NCBI RefSeq assembly: GCF_009363715.1
Contig: NZ_CP045404.1
Span: 3,068,001-3,132,000 of the forward strand
Length of the DNA stretch: 64,000 bases
Reading direction: 5' to 3'
DNA from: Roseovarius sp. THAF9
GTDB lineage: Bacteria > Pseudomonadota > Alphaproteobacteria > Rhodobacterales > Rhodobacteraceae
The notes below the pieces were generated by a model. It was not told the origin of the DNA. It did not search any database and saw nothing but the letters and a program-made list of their open reading frames with translations. The translations under genes were made by a program, and so were the position numbers. Shown here in pieces: positions 54,663 to 63,714 of this stretch; position 1 is the first letter of the stretch; each line of letters opens with the position of its first letter.

Positions 54663-56348
54663 TTATTTGTCCTCGTCGCCCTTAAGAGCGGCGCCCAGGA
54701 TATCCCCAAGCGATGCGCCCGAGTCCGAGCTGCCGTACTGTTGCACGGCTTCTTTCTCTTCGGCGATCTCGCGCGCCTTGATCGACAGGCCCAGACGGCG
54801 GGTCTTGCTGTCGACATTGGTCACGCGCACGTCGACCTTGTCACCGACCGAAAAACGCTCGGGGCGCTGCTCGGAGCGGTCACGCGACAGGTCGGAGCGG
54901 CGGATGAAGGATTTCATGCCTTCGTATTCCACCTCGATGCCGCCATCCTCGATCGAGGTGACCTCGACGGTAATGATCGATCCGCGCTTCACGCCGCCCA
55001 CGGCCTCGGCGAACTTGTCGCCGCCCAGGTTCTTGATCGACAGCGAGATACGCTCTTTCTCCACGTCCACTTCGGAAACGACCGCCTGAACGACGTCGCC
55101 CTTCTTGTAGCTCTGGATCGCGTCTTCGCCGCGCTCGTCCCAGCTGATGTCCGAAAGGTGCACCATACCGTCGATGTCGCCTTCCAGACCGATGAACAGG
55201 CCGAACTCGGTGATGTTCTTGACTTCGCCCTCGACCTCGGTGCCCTCGGGATGCGTTTCTGCAAACACTTCCCACGGGTTGCGCATGGTCTGCTTGAGGC
55301 CCAGCGACACGCGGCGCTTGGCCTGGTCGATCTCCAGCACCATGACCTCGACCTCCTGGGAGGTGGACACGATCTTGCCGGGATGCACGTTCTTCTTGGT
55401 CCAGGACATTTCCGAGACGTGCACCAGGCCCTCGACACCGGGTTCCAGTTCAACGAATGCACCGTAGTCGGTGATGTTCGTGACACGGCCGGTATGCACC
55501 GATTCCAGCGGGTACTTGGCAGCCACCAGATCCCACGGATCGTCCTGCAACTGTTTCATGCCAAGGCTGATGCGGTGGGTTTCTTTGTTGATCTTGATCA
55601 CCTGGACCTTGACGGTCTCGCCGATGTTCAGGATCTCGGAGGGGTGGTTCACACGGCGCCATGCCATGTCGGTCACGTGCAGCAGGCCGTCCACACCGCC
55701 CAGGTCCACGAAGGCCCCGTATTCGGTGATGTTCTTGACCACGCCGTCCACGGCCTGACCTTCGGAAAGGTTGCCAATGACTTCGGCACGCTGCTCGGCG
55801 CGGCTCTCTTCCAGGATGGCGCGGCGCGAGACAACGATGTTCCCACGGCGGCGGTCCATTTTCAGGATCTGGAAGGGCTGCTTCAGACCCATCAGCGGGC
55901 CCGCATCGCGCACGGGGCGCACATCGACCTGAGAGCCGGGCAGGAACGCCACGGCGCCGCCCAGATCGACGGTGAAACCGCCCTTAACCCGGCCAAAGAT
56001 CGCGCCTTCGACGCGCGCGTCGTCGGCATAGGCTTTCTCCAGGCGGTCCCAAGCTTCCTCGCGACGGGCCATTTCACGGGAAATGACGGCTTCGCCACGG
56101 GCGTTCTCTGCCGAGCGCAGGAACACTTCGACCTCGTCGCCCACTTCGATTTCGGGCGCTTCACCGGGATTTGCGAATTCCTTGAGTTCGACGCGGCCTT
56201 CCATCTTGTAGCCGACGTCGATGATGGCTTGTCCCGCTTCAACCGCGATGACCTTGCCTTTGACAACCGATCCCTCTTGGGGCGTGTCCATTTCGAGGCT
56301 TTCATTAAGGAGGGCCTCGAATTCCTCCATCGATGCGTTTTGAGCCAT
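54663..56348 (-). CDS. rpsA: 30S ribosomal protein S1
   Basis: 561 aa with six S1 OB-fold repeats. Repeated motifs: GAFVDLGGVDGLLHVTDMAW, GAFVELEPGVEGLVHVSEMS, GLFIGLEGDIDGMVHLSDIS. It binds mRNA on the small subunit. Start at ATG 56348 (MAQNASMEEF); the open frame upstream is noise. Downstream order ihfB, lapA-like, trpF. Confidence 0.97.
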   Translation of the reverse strand: MAQNASMEEFEALLNESLEMDTPQEGSVVKGKVIAVEAGQAIIDVGYKMEGRVELKEFANPGEAPEIEVGDEVEVFLRSAENARGEAVISREMARREEAWDRLEKAYADDARVEGAIFGRVKGGFTVDLGGAVAFLPGSQVDVRPVRDAGPLMGLKQPFQILKMDRRRGNIVVSRRAILEESRAEQRAEVIGNLSEGQAVDGVVKNITEYGAFVDLGGVDGLLHVTDMAWRRVNHPSEILNIGETVKVQVIKINKETHRISLGMKQLQDDPWDLVAAKYPLESVHTGRVTNITDYGAFVELEPGVEGLVHVSEMSWTKKNVHPGKIVSTSQEVEVMVLEIDQAKRRVSLGLKQTMRNPWEVFAETHPEGTEVEGEVKNITEFGLFIGLEGDIDGMVHLSDISWDERGEDAIQSYKKGDVVQAVVSEVDVEKERISLSIKNLGGDKFAEAVGGVKRGSIITVEVTSIEDGGIEVEYEGMKSFIRRSDLSRDRSEQRPERFSVGDKVDVRVTNVDSKTRRLGLSIKAREIAEEKEAVQQYGSSDSGASLGDILGAALKGDEDK

Positions 56349-56547
56349 GTGGCGTTTCAATCCTAACGTTTCGTTGTGTCCGGCCGCGCGGTTGTCTCCG
56401 CCGGTCTTCAGGGTTTCGTTGGTCAGACGGACCACCTCATATACGCAAAACAAAGAGGGCCGGTATTCCCGACCCTGCTCGCTCTCAATGCTCTGCGGCG
56501 GTTCCGCCTTGTCGACGAGGGGGCTATAGCCCGCTCGGCCATGACAA

Positions 56548-56880
56548 TCAAGGGGTTTCGAGGGCTTCGGCCTTCTCCAGCAGCCGCAATTGCAGGTACG
56601 CGCCCGGCGCCCGGCGCATCACCCTTTGTCCTTTGAAAGGCCCGTTGGGGTTCGATACCTCGACATGCACCTCGCCACCCGCCGACAGGTCGACATAAAG
56701 GATGTTGCTGCCGCACCAGTCGATCGTGGCTCTCAGCGTATGCTGGGTCGCCGCCACCTCGACACTCAACTGGCTGTTCCGCTTGATGTGCCCGACCTCC
56801 TCGCCGGTCACGCTCAGCCGGTAGGCCCGGAACCTGTCCATCCACCCGCCACCGCGGTGAAAGGTGATTTTCGCCGTCAC
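56548..56880 (-). CDS. Conserved hypothetical protein between cmk and rpsA
   Basis: 110 aa, mostly beta strand with a pattern of charged and hydrophobic residues ([38 protein letters not shown]). No motif or membrane segment. Its start overlaps the cmk stop by 4 bp (ATGA), so it is translated with it. Function unknown. Confidence 0.78.
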   Translation of the reverse strand: MTAKITFHRGGGWMDRFRAYRLSVTGEEVGHIKRNSQLSVEVAATQHTLRATIDWCGSNILYVDLSAGGEVHVEVSNPNGPFKGQRVMRRAPGAYLQLRLLEKAEALETP

Positions 56881-57491
56881 AGCGCCGCACGCACCCGCGC
56901 GACCTCGGCACAGGCCGCTTCGACAGCGCCTTTGATCGACAATGCCGTCGTGTCCAGCAGTATCGCGTCCGACGCGGGTTTCAGCGGCGCCGTGGCCCGC
57001 GCCGAGTCGCGTTCGTCGCGCTGGCGCAAGTCGGCCAGAACCTCGTCATAGGTCGTCTCGGCCCCCTTACTCACCAGCTCTTCCAGCCGCCGTTGCGCGC
57101 GCACGTCGTCGCTTGCTGTCACGAACAGCTTCACGTTCGCATCGGGGCAGATCACCGTCCCGATATCGCGCCCATCCAGGACAGCGCCACCCGCCCGGGC
57201 CGCGAAGGCGCGCTGAAACTCCACCAGCGCGGCGCGCACCTCGGGCACCGCGGCCACCCGGCTGGCGGCCTGCCCAACCTCGGCAGAGCGCAGGTCGTCC
57301 GCCTGAAGGTCTTCGGCCGTCAACGCCCGCGCGGCATCCACCGGCTCGGTCCCGTCCAGTGTCCGCCGCCCGGTGGCGCGGTACAAAAGCCCGGTGTCCA
57401 GATGCGCAAAGCCGAACCGTTCGGCCACCGCACGCGCCACCGTGCCCTTGCCCGCCGCCGCCGGCCCGTCGATCGCTACCGTGAAACCCAT
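56877..57491 (-). CDS. cmk: Cytidylate kinase
   Basis: 204 aa. P-loop [18 protein letters not shown] at residues 7-24, CMP-binding [30 protein letters not shown] and the lid [10 protein letters not shown]. It phosphorylates CMP and dCMP. cmk before rpsA is the usual gene order in proteobacteria. Confidence 0.96.
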   Translation of the reverse strand: MGFTVAIDGPAAAGKGTVARAVAERFGFAHLDTGLLYRATGRRTLDGTEPVDAARALTAEDLQADDLRSAEVGQAASRVAAVPEVRAALVEFQRAFAARAGGAVLDGRDIGTVICPDANVKLFVTASDDVRAQRRLEELVSKGAETTYDEVLADLRQRDERDSARATAPLKPASDAILLDTTALSIKGAVEAACAEVARVRAAL

Positions 57492-57671
57492 CTTCTGCCC
57501 TGCCTTGCTCAGCCCGCTGCGCGCGATACGCCCGCGAACACTCTGTTTCCGTGCTCCGCCCGGCTTTATGGGTCAAAACACCCCAGTACGGCAAGAAAAA
57601 GGCAAATTGTCCCTATTCGTGGCACCTTCCAAGCGCAAAGCGACCCTGTAAAAAGTGATGCTGCCAAAACC

Positions 57672-57911
57672 ATGTGTAACGATCAATCAACGGATAAACC
57701 CGAAATCCGGCTCAACCCTCCCGCACCGGACCGACGCTCGCGCATGGATGTGCGCCGCGCTTGGGGCCAGGGGCTCTTGTCCGGCCTGCCCTTCGCCGAG
57801 GTGGTCCTGCTGGCGGGCTTCCTGATGTCCGCGGGCATGGTCCTGTCCATCGACCACAGCCATGCCACCACTGGTGCCGGTGATCCCACGCCGAACGCCT
57901 ATACGCGCTAG
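57672..57911 (+). CDS. Small single-helix membrane protein
   Basis: 79 aa. Arg/Pro-rich N-terminus (about 1-33), one hydrophobic helix (about 37-60; FAEVVLLAGFLMSAGMVLS), short tail with HSHATTG. No family recognised. An isolated plus-strand gene between cmk and a tRNA; the start is the first ATG (57672), without a clear ribosome-binding site. Confidence 0.6.
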   Translation: MCNDQSTDKPEIRLNPPAPDRRSRMDVRRAWGQGLLSGLPFAEVVLLAGFLMSAGMVLSIDHSHATTGAGDPTPNAYTR

Positions 57912-57952
57912 CCCGCGCGCCGGTCATTCGTTGATCGTGTGGTGCTGAGGCT

Positions 57953-58026
57953 TGGAGCGGGTAGCGGGAATCGAACCCGCGCGTTCAGCTTGGGAAGCTG
58001 ACAGGCTACCATTACATCATACCCGC
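57953..58026 (-). tRNA. tRNA-Gly(CCC)
   Basis: 74 nt cloverleaf on the minus strand: acceptor GCGGGTA/TACCCGC, anticodon stem TCAGC/GCTGA with loop TTCCCAA (anticodon CCC), T-arm GGGTTCGATTCCC, CCA encoded. Confidence 0.94.
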
Positions 58027-58090
58027 CTGCGCGACCGCTAGGTATGACGCCGGCCTTCCCCGGTCAAGACGGATTCGGCGCGCCATCACC

Positions 58091-58657
58091 TCATTCGGCC
58101 GCCCGCACCCCTGTGTAGTCATAGGTTTCCGCGCCCCCGTCCAGCGTGCTGGCCACCAACAGGCCAACCCCCATTTCCGGCAGGTAGTGATAGCGCTCGG
58201 AATAGGTCGGGTCGTCATTGAAGGTCAGGTCGATCGCGAAGGCCGGATAGGTGCAAGGTCCCAGCTTGATCGTCGTCATCGGCCACGATGTCGCCGTCCC
58301 GCCGCCGCTGCTTTCGTTGCGCCATTCTGCGTCGGGGCGGGGTTCGTCCCATTTCTCCAGATCGGCGTAACTGGCAAAGACATCCTTCTGTCCGACCTTC
58401 ACGACCCCGTCCTCGATCGGTGTCGAACTGGCCAGGTAAAGCCCGTGCCGCGTCTCCAGGATCGAGCCCGAACCGTCGGGAAACTCGGTCTGGATCAGGA
58501 TCAGCTCGGGGGCAAAGCGGCGGTGCGTCTCGGTCATCCCGTCGCGGGTTTCAAAAACAACGCCGGTTTCAAGCGTCTCGGCGCCCGGACAGGCCATCGC
58601 GGGCAGCGCCGTCGCCGCTGTAAGGACCAAGGAAAGCCAAAGCGATTTCGGTGTCAT
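58091..58657 (-). CDS. Secreted hypothetical protein
   Basis: 188 aa from the ATG at 58657, preceded by a signal peptide (1-22, ending LPAMAC). The mature part has three cysteines and repeated aromatic/acidic patches (YADLEKWDEPRPDAEWRNES). No family recognised. An ATG 96 bp upstream would remove the signal peptide and is rejected. It is next to the tRNA on the same strand. Confidence 0.78.
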   Translation of the reverse strand: MTPKSLWLSLVLTAATALPAMACPGAETLETGVVFETRDGMTETHRRFAPELILIQTEFPDGSGSILETRHGLYLASSTPIEDGVVKVGQKDVFASYADLEKWDEPRPDAEWRNESSGGGTATSWPMTTIKLGPCTYPAFAIDLTFNDDPTYSERYHYLPEMGVGLLVASTLDGGAETYDYTGVRAAE

Positions 58658-58791
58658 ATCGGCCAGATCAATCGTTTGCGCCACGCCGGGCAGGAAAAAG
58701 CAAAACACGCCGCCACGGCGGGTGCGCGGGGGCCATGACCCTACTCTGCGCAATCACCCGCCGCCGAGCAATCTTGTTGTCCGCCGTCGGC

Positions 58792-60834
58792 TCAGCCTCG
58801 CCGCCGCCGACGGCGCGCGCCATCTTCGGCCCCGCCGGTATTGAACGACGGGTTCGGCAACGGCGCGACCTTCGCCAGTTCCGGGAACGGGTCGGTCTTG
58901 TGCGGAATGGCGTTGGCGGCCACGAAATGCTCCTGGAACTTGGGTTCGATCGCGGTCTCGACCTTCGTGATTTCGCGCACCACCCGCTCGATCTCGCGCC
59001 GCGCGCCCACGTTGCACAAGGCGATCCGCGCGCCCGTGCCGGCCGCGTTGCCCGCGCTGGTCACTTTGTCCAGCGGCACGTCGGGGATCATCCCCAGAAC
59101 CATCGCGTGCTTGGCACTGATATGCGCGCCAAAGGCCCCAGCCAGCACGACCCGGTCCACCTTGTCCACGCCCCGCTCGTCCATCAACAACCGCGCCCCG
59201 GCGTAAAGCGCCGACTTCGCTAGCTGGATCGCCCGAATGTCACCCTGCGTCACGGTGATGCGCGGACCACCCTCGTCCGTGGCGTCATAGATGAGATACG
59301 AATGCGTCCGCCCCTCGGCCACCATCCGCGCGGTCCCGGTCGCCTCGGCGGAGCCAATGAGCCCGCTTTCATCCATCAGCCCCGCCATGCGCAGCTCGGC
59401 CACCGCCTCGATGATGCCGGACCCGCAGATGCCGGTGATGCCGCCCGGCCCCACCTCTTCGGCAAAGCCCGCCTCATTCGACCACTTCTCCGAGCCGATC
59501 ACGCGGAACCGCGGCTCTTTTGTCTCGGGGTCGATCCGGATGGCCTCGATCGCGCCGGGCGCCGCCCGCTGCCCGCTGGAAATCTGCGCCCCCTCAAAGG
59601 CCGGTCCGGTGGGCGAGGAGCAGGCCAGAACCCGGCTCTTGTCGCCCAAAAGGATCTCGGCATTCGTGCCCACATCCACGATCAGCGCCAGGTCGTCGGA
59701 TTTGCCCGGCTCCTCGCTCAACGCCACAGCGGCACAATCCGCGCCCACATGCCCCGCAATGCAGGGCAGCAGGTAAACCCGCGCCCGGGTGTTGATCGCC
59801 GACAGGTCCAGTTCCCGAGCCTCCAGCGCCATGCTGTCGGACGTGGCCAGAGCGAACGGCGCCTGCCCTAGCTCCACCGGGTCGATCCCCAGCAGAAGGT
59901 GGTGCATCACCGGGTTGCAGACAAACACCGTCTCCACGATCAGGCTCGGATCGATCTCGGCTTCCTTGGCGATTTCCTCTGCCAGCGTGTTGATCGCCTC
60001 GCGCACCGCACGGGTCATTTCCTGGTCGCCGCCGGGGTTCATCATCGCATAGCTCACCCGGCTCATCAGGTCCTCGCCGAACCGGATCTGCGGATTCATG
60101 ATGCCGGAACTGGCCTTGACCTCGCCGCTTTCAAGATCGGTCAGATGCGCCGCAACCGTGGTGGAACCAAGGTCGATCGCCAGCCCGTAAAGCCCGCTTT
60201 CATGCAGTCCCGGCCAGATCTCGATCACCTGCGGCACGCTCTCAAGGTGTGACTGGTGCAGCGCCACGGTCACCCGGAACTTGCCCTTGCGCAGCACAGG
60301 CTGCAACTTCGACAGCAGGGTCAGGTCGGCGGTGATCTCGTCGATCTCCCATTGCTCGCGCAACGCCCGTTCCAGCCGCTCCAGATCGCCCGTGGGCTCG
60401 TGCATGTCCGGCTCGTCCACCTCGACGAAATAAAGCCGCGTCGCCGGGTCCATCTGGATCACCCGGGCCGAGGCCGCCTTGCGCACCACCTGCTTGTGCA
60501 CCTGGCTTTCCGGCGGCACGTCGATCACGATGTCGCCCATCACCTGCGCCTGGCAGCCCAGCCGCCGCCCGGCCTTCAGGCCGCGCTTCTGGTCATAGCG
60601 CTCCTCGACCGCGTTCCACTCCGACAGCGCGTCCTGATGCACGGTCACGCCATGCTTGGAAAACTCGCCATAGCCGGGCGTTATCTGGCACTTGGAACAA
60701 ATGCCCCGCCCGCCACAGACCGAGTCCAGATCAACACCCAACTGCCGCGCCGCGGTCAGCACCGGCGTGCCTTTCGGAAACCGCCCGCGCTTGCCCGAAG
60801 GCGTGAAAACCACCAGTGGATCGGTCTCGTTCAT
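58792..60834 (-). CDS. Corrinoid-protein reductive activase-like protein (2Fe-2S + ASKHA ATPase)
   Basis: 680 aa from the ATG at 60834. N-terminal 2Fe-2S plant-type ferredoxin domain with cysteines in CGGRGICSKCQ and LGCQAQV. Then an ASKHA ATPase fold (about 215-500): GLAIDLGSTTVAAHLTDLES, LIVDVGTNAEILLG, VLACSSPTGPAFEGAQI and ICGSGIIEAVAEL. This is the RACo/RamA layout, which reduces Co(II) corrinoid proteins for methyl transfer. No corrinoid protein or methyltransferase lies in the window, so its partner is elsewhere. Upstream, two ATTCGTACGAAT palindromes. Confidence 0.88.
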   Translation of the reverse strand: MNETDPLVVFTPSGKRGRFPKGTPVLTAARQLGVDLDSVCGGRGICSKCQITPGYGEFSKHGVTVHQDALSEWNAVEERYDQKRGLKAGRRLGCQAQVMGDIVIDVPPESQVHKQVVRKAASARVIQMDPATRLYFVEVDEPDMHEPTGDLERLERALREQWEIDEITADLTLLSKLQPVLRKGKFRVTVALHQSHLESVPQVIEIWPGLHESGLYGLAIDLGSTTVAAHLTDLESGEVKASSGIMNPQIRFGEDLMSRVSYAMMNPGGDQEMTRAVREAINTLAEEIAKEAEIDPSLIVETVFVCNPVMHHLLLGIDPVELGQAPFALATSDSMALEARELDLSAINTRARVYLLPCIAGHVGADCAAVALSEEPGKSDDLALIVDVGTNAEILLGDKSRVLACSSPTGPAFEGAQISSGQRAAPGAIEAIRIDPETKEPRFRVIGSEKWSNEAGFAEEVGPGGITGICGSGIIEAVAELRMAGLMDESGLIGSAEATGTARMVAEGRTHSYLIYDATDEGGPRITVTQGDIRAIQLAKSALYAGARLLMDERGVDKVDRVVLAGAFGAHISAKHAMVLGMIPDVPLDKVTSAGNAAGTGARIALCNVGARREIERVVREITKVETAIEPKFQEHFVAANAIPHKTDPFPELAKVAPLPNPSFNTGGAEDGARRRRRRG

Positions 60835-60934
60835 CTTGCATCGCCTTTGGCCAAAGCACATCCCAGCGGCACCATACCGCTTTCCCGCGCCGTCGAAAGC
60901 CTGCGACCGGCAGAATTTGGCACGCCCGCGACCC

Positions 60935-60956
60935 CGAAAATTCGTACGAATTTTCG
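60935..60956. repeat. Perfect palindrome with core ATTCGTACGAAT
   Basis: CGAAAATTCGT-ACGAATTTTCG between the activase gene and aroA, on either strand a possible hairpin with an A/T-rich stem. Confidence 0.85.
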
Positions 60957-60966
60957 CCGCCAAAGA

Positions 60967-60982
60967 TTATTCGTACGAATAA
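60967..60982. repeat. Perfect palindrome with core ATTCGTACGAAT
   Basis: TTATTCGT-ACGAATAA, 10 bp after the previous palindrome and 15 bp beyond the aroA stop. Confidence 0.85.
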
Positions 60983-60997
60983 CCTCCGGCAGCCCGC

Positions 60998-62344
60998 TCA
61001 GATGCGTGTGATTTTTGCCCCCAGCGCGGACATCAGCGCCTCGAACACCGGAAAGGACGTGGCGATCGGCCCGCCGTCATCCACCGTCACGGGGTCCTTG
61101 CTGGCCAGCCCCAACACCAGAAACGACATGGCGATCCGGTGATCCAGATGGCTGGCACAGGTCGCACCGCCCGGCACGCCGCCCGCGCCCATGCCTTCGA
61201 CGATCCACCAGTCCTCACCATCCTCGACCGTCACGCCACAGGCGCGCAGACCCGATGCCATCGCGTCGATCCGGTCGCTTTCCTTGACGCGCAGTTCCTT
61301 GACGCCGCGCATCACCGTGCGCCCCGTGGCACAGGCCGCCACCACCGAAAGCACGGGGTATTCGTCGATCATGCTCGCCGCGCGTTCGGGCGGCACCTCG
61401 ATACCCTTCATGTCGGGTGAGAATCGCACCCGCAGGTCCGCTACAGGCTCGCCGCCTTCCTCGCGCTCATTCTCATAGGTCAGGTCAGCGCCCATCTCGC
61501 GCAGCGTGGTGAACAGGCCCGCGCGCGTTGGGTTCAGCCCGATATTGGGCACCAGCACGTTCGACCCTTCAGTGATCAGCGCCGCGCAGACCGGAAAAGC
61601 CGCGCTCGACGGGTCTCTTGGCACGACAATGGTCTGGGGCGTCAACTCCGGCTGCCCGGTCAGGGTAATGACCCGGCCCTCGTCGGTCACCTCGGTCGAT
61701 ATCTCGGCCCCGAACCCGGCCAGCATCCGCTCGGTATGGTCGCGCGTCGCCTCGCGTTCGATCACCACTGTCTGCCCCGGGGCGTTCAGCCCCGCCAGCA
61801 GCACGGCCGATTTCACCTGCGCCGACGGCACCGGCACCTCGTAGCGCACCGGCACCGGCTCTCGCGCGCCCACTATGGTCATCGGCAGCCGCCCGCCCTC
61901 GCGCCCCACGGCGCGCGCACCGAACAGCGCCAGCGGGTCCGTCACCCGCGCCATGGGCCGCCCGTTCAGACTGGCATCCCCGGTGAACGTCGCGGTGATG
62001 GGCGAGGTCGCCATCGCCCCCATGATCAACCGCACGCCGGTCCCCGAATTGCCACAGTCGATCACCTGGCCCGGTTCGGCGAAACCGCCGACACCCACCC
62101 CATGCACATGCCAAACACCGTCCGCGTCTCGTTCGACCTCGGCACCCATGGCCCGCATGGCCTTGGCCGTGTCCAGAACGTCCTCGCCCTCCAGCAGACC
62201 GGTCACAACGGTCTCGCCAACGCTAAGCGCCCCCAGGATCAGGCTGCGATGCGAGATCGACTTGTCGCCGGGCACATGCGCCTCGCCTTTCAGGCCGGAG
62301 GACAGGCTGGATTGCATCGGAACGGGCGCGCCATGACCAGACAT
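60998..62344 (-). CDS. aroA: 3-phosphoshikimate 1-carboxyvinyltransferase (class II)
   Basis: 448 aa EPSP synthase of the aromatic pathway. Substrate-binding [50 protein letters not shown], the catalytic loop [12 protein letters not shown] and [13 protein letters not shown], and [17 protein letters not shown]. It follows the class II (CP4-like) pattern. At the position of the CP4 Ala-100 loop it reads [12 protein letters not shown], with glycine as in glyphosate-sensitive enzymes. ATG at 62344, AAGGATGTCCG before it. Confidence 0.95.
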   Translation of the reverse strand: MSGHGAPVPMQSSLSSGLKGEAHVPGDKSISHRSLILGALSVGETVVTGLLEGEDVLDTAKAMRAMGAEVERDADGVWHVHGVGVGGFAEPGQVIDCGNSGTGVRLIMGAMATSPITATFTGDASLNGRPMARVTDPLALFGARAVGREGGRLPMTIVGAREPVPVRYEVPVPSAQVKSAVLLAGLNAPGQTVVIEREATRDHTERMLAGFGAEISTEVTDEGRVITLTGQPELTPQTIVVPRDPSSAAFPVCAALITEGSNVLVPNIGLNPTRAGLFTTLREMGADLTYENEREEGGEPVADLRVRFSPDMKGIEVPPERAASMIDEYPVLSVVAACATGRTVMRGVKELRVKESDRIDAMASGLRACGVTVEDGEDWWIVEGMGAGGVPGGATCASHLDHRIAMSFLVLGLASKDPVTVDDGGPIATSFPVFEALMSALGAKITRI

Positions 62345-62438
62345 CGGACATCCTTCTTTCAATACTCGCTCCGCTGATAGCGCAGCCCCCGGTCAGCGTC
62401 CATCATGCCTTTCCTCTGGCCATAAATATCCCGGGGGT

Positions 62439-62456
62439 TTGGGGGCTGGCCCCCAA
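62439..62456. terminator. G+C hairpin after ridA
   Basis: TTGGGGG (62439-62445), CTGG loop, CCCCCAA (62450-62456), preceded by CCGGGGGTT. In the aroA-ridA gap; for ridA read leftward it lies after the stop at 62551. No good U-tract, so a repeat-type hairpin is also possible. Confidence 0.45.
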
Positions 62457-62550
62457 TCAAACCTGTGCTTGAGGGCTGACCCCGATTTAGACAAGCGTTT
62501 CGAAACTGCGCCAATCAATCCAACCTGCGTGGCGCAGCCACTCCTTCAGG

Positions 62551-62916
62551 TCACTTGCCCTCGCGCTTGCGCACCGCCGCCGTCACCAGCAGTTCCACCT
62601 TCAGCTCGGGATGCGCCAGCTTCGCCTCGCCACAGGCCCGGGCGGGGGCGTGACCTTCAGGCACCCAAGAATCCCACATCTCGTTCATCTCGGCGAAATC
62701 GGCCATGTCGGCCAGCCAGATCGTGCATTGCAATATCCGCGTCGCATCCGACCCGGCCTCGCCCAACAGCGCCTCGACCTTTTCAAGACAGGTGCGGGTC
62801 TGGTCAGCCACGCTGTCGCCGCGATTGCCCACCTGCCCGGCCAGATAGATCGTGTCGCCGTGGATCACGATCTGGCTCATGCGGGCGGCGGTGTGATGGC
62901 GGGTGATATCGGTCAT
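62551..62916 (-). CDS. RidA/YjgF-family protein
   Basis: 121 aa. Pattern VIHGDTIYLAGQVGNRGDS, TRTCLEKVEALLGEAGSD, then PARACGEAKL (the active-site Arg) and VELLVTAAV. RidA enzymes hydrolyse reactive enamines/imines from amino-acid enzymes. ATG at 62916 with AAGGGAGCCCCGTC before it. An in-frame ATG at 63093 would add 59 residues; see findings. Confidence 0.9.
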   Translation of the reverse strand: MTDITRHHTAARMSQIVIHGDTIYLAGQVGNRGDSVADQTRTCLEKVEALLGEAGSDATRILQCTIWLADMADFAEMNEMWDSWVPEGHAPARACGEAKLAHPELKVELLVTAAVRKREGK

Positions 62917-63122
62917 GACGGGGCTCCCTTCCGAATGGTTCACGCCGTCATAACGCGGCCCGTCCTGCAGCACCAGATACGCGCTGTTCTCCGACATCCA
63001 CACGAGGTCGCTACGCGGGGTGGCCTTTGGTTTCGGCTTCGACTTGACGCGCGTCCACGCCGCGATGCCGGCGCCGAAACTTTCCGTGGTCATGTCGCCG
63101 AGAATCCCGCTGACAAACCGGC

Positions 63123-63587
63123 TCAGATACTACCGTCTTCCAGGTGCAGCTTCATATCGATCAGAACCTGCTGCAACGCGGTGGTTTCCTTCAGCAGGCG
63201 CTTGGCCTCGTTCACCGTGATCACCCCGTCCTCGATCGACTGGTGATACTCGGTCATCAGCATGGCAAACCGTTGCGACAACGCGATCACGTCCGAGTTC
63301 ACCCCGCCCGATCCGCCGTCATTCTGCCGCCGGTCGTCGAAACTCAGCTGCGTGCCATTCAGCTCCGCCAGCGCGGCCGTCACGTGCGGATAGGAGGCCG
63401 CCGCCTCCAGCGCCGCTACCGCGTCGACCGGCATGAACCGGTCGGCATGTTCGTCATGGTCGGAATAATACCGCCCCAGCGTCGCCTTGGACTTGCCGGT
63501 CAACTCGCATGCAGGCTCAACGCCGACATCCTTGACCAACGCCTCGGTGTGTTTCTTCAGGTATGATCCAGCGTTTGCCATGGCCAT
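63123..63587 (-). CDS. Hypothetical protein, putative DNA-binding-like
   Basis: 154 aa from the ATG at 63587 (AAAGGGACG before it; an ATG six bases further is also possible). N-terminal half reads like a helix-turn-helix of the phage-repressor type (EPACELTGKSKATLGRYYSD), the middle is Gly/Asp-rich and the C-terminus is a helical segment (NEAKRLLKETTALQQVLIDM). No family recognised. Opposite strand to tdk. Confidence 0.72.
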   Translation of the reverse strand: MAMANAGSYLKKHTEALVKDVGVEPACELTGKSKATLGRYYSDHDEHADRFMPVDAVAALEAAASYPHVTAALAELNGTQLSFDDRRQNDGGSGGVNSDVIALSQRFAMLMTEYHQSIEDGVITVNEAKRLLKETTALQQVLIDMKLHLEDGSI

Positions 63588-63714
63588 CGTCCCTTTGCTT
63601 GGGTCGTTATCCTGAATACCGGCCCATTGCGCAATGGTGGAAAACCATGCCGCAGGTCTCCGGTCACCGCGCGCGACGCTTGATCCCACGCACGTCATGC
63701 GGATAACTCCGCTC

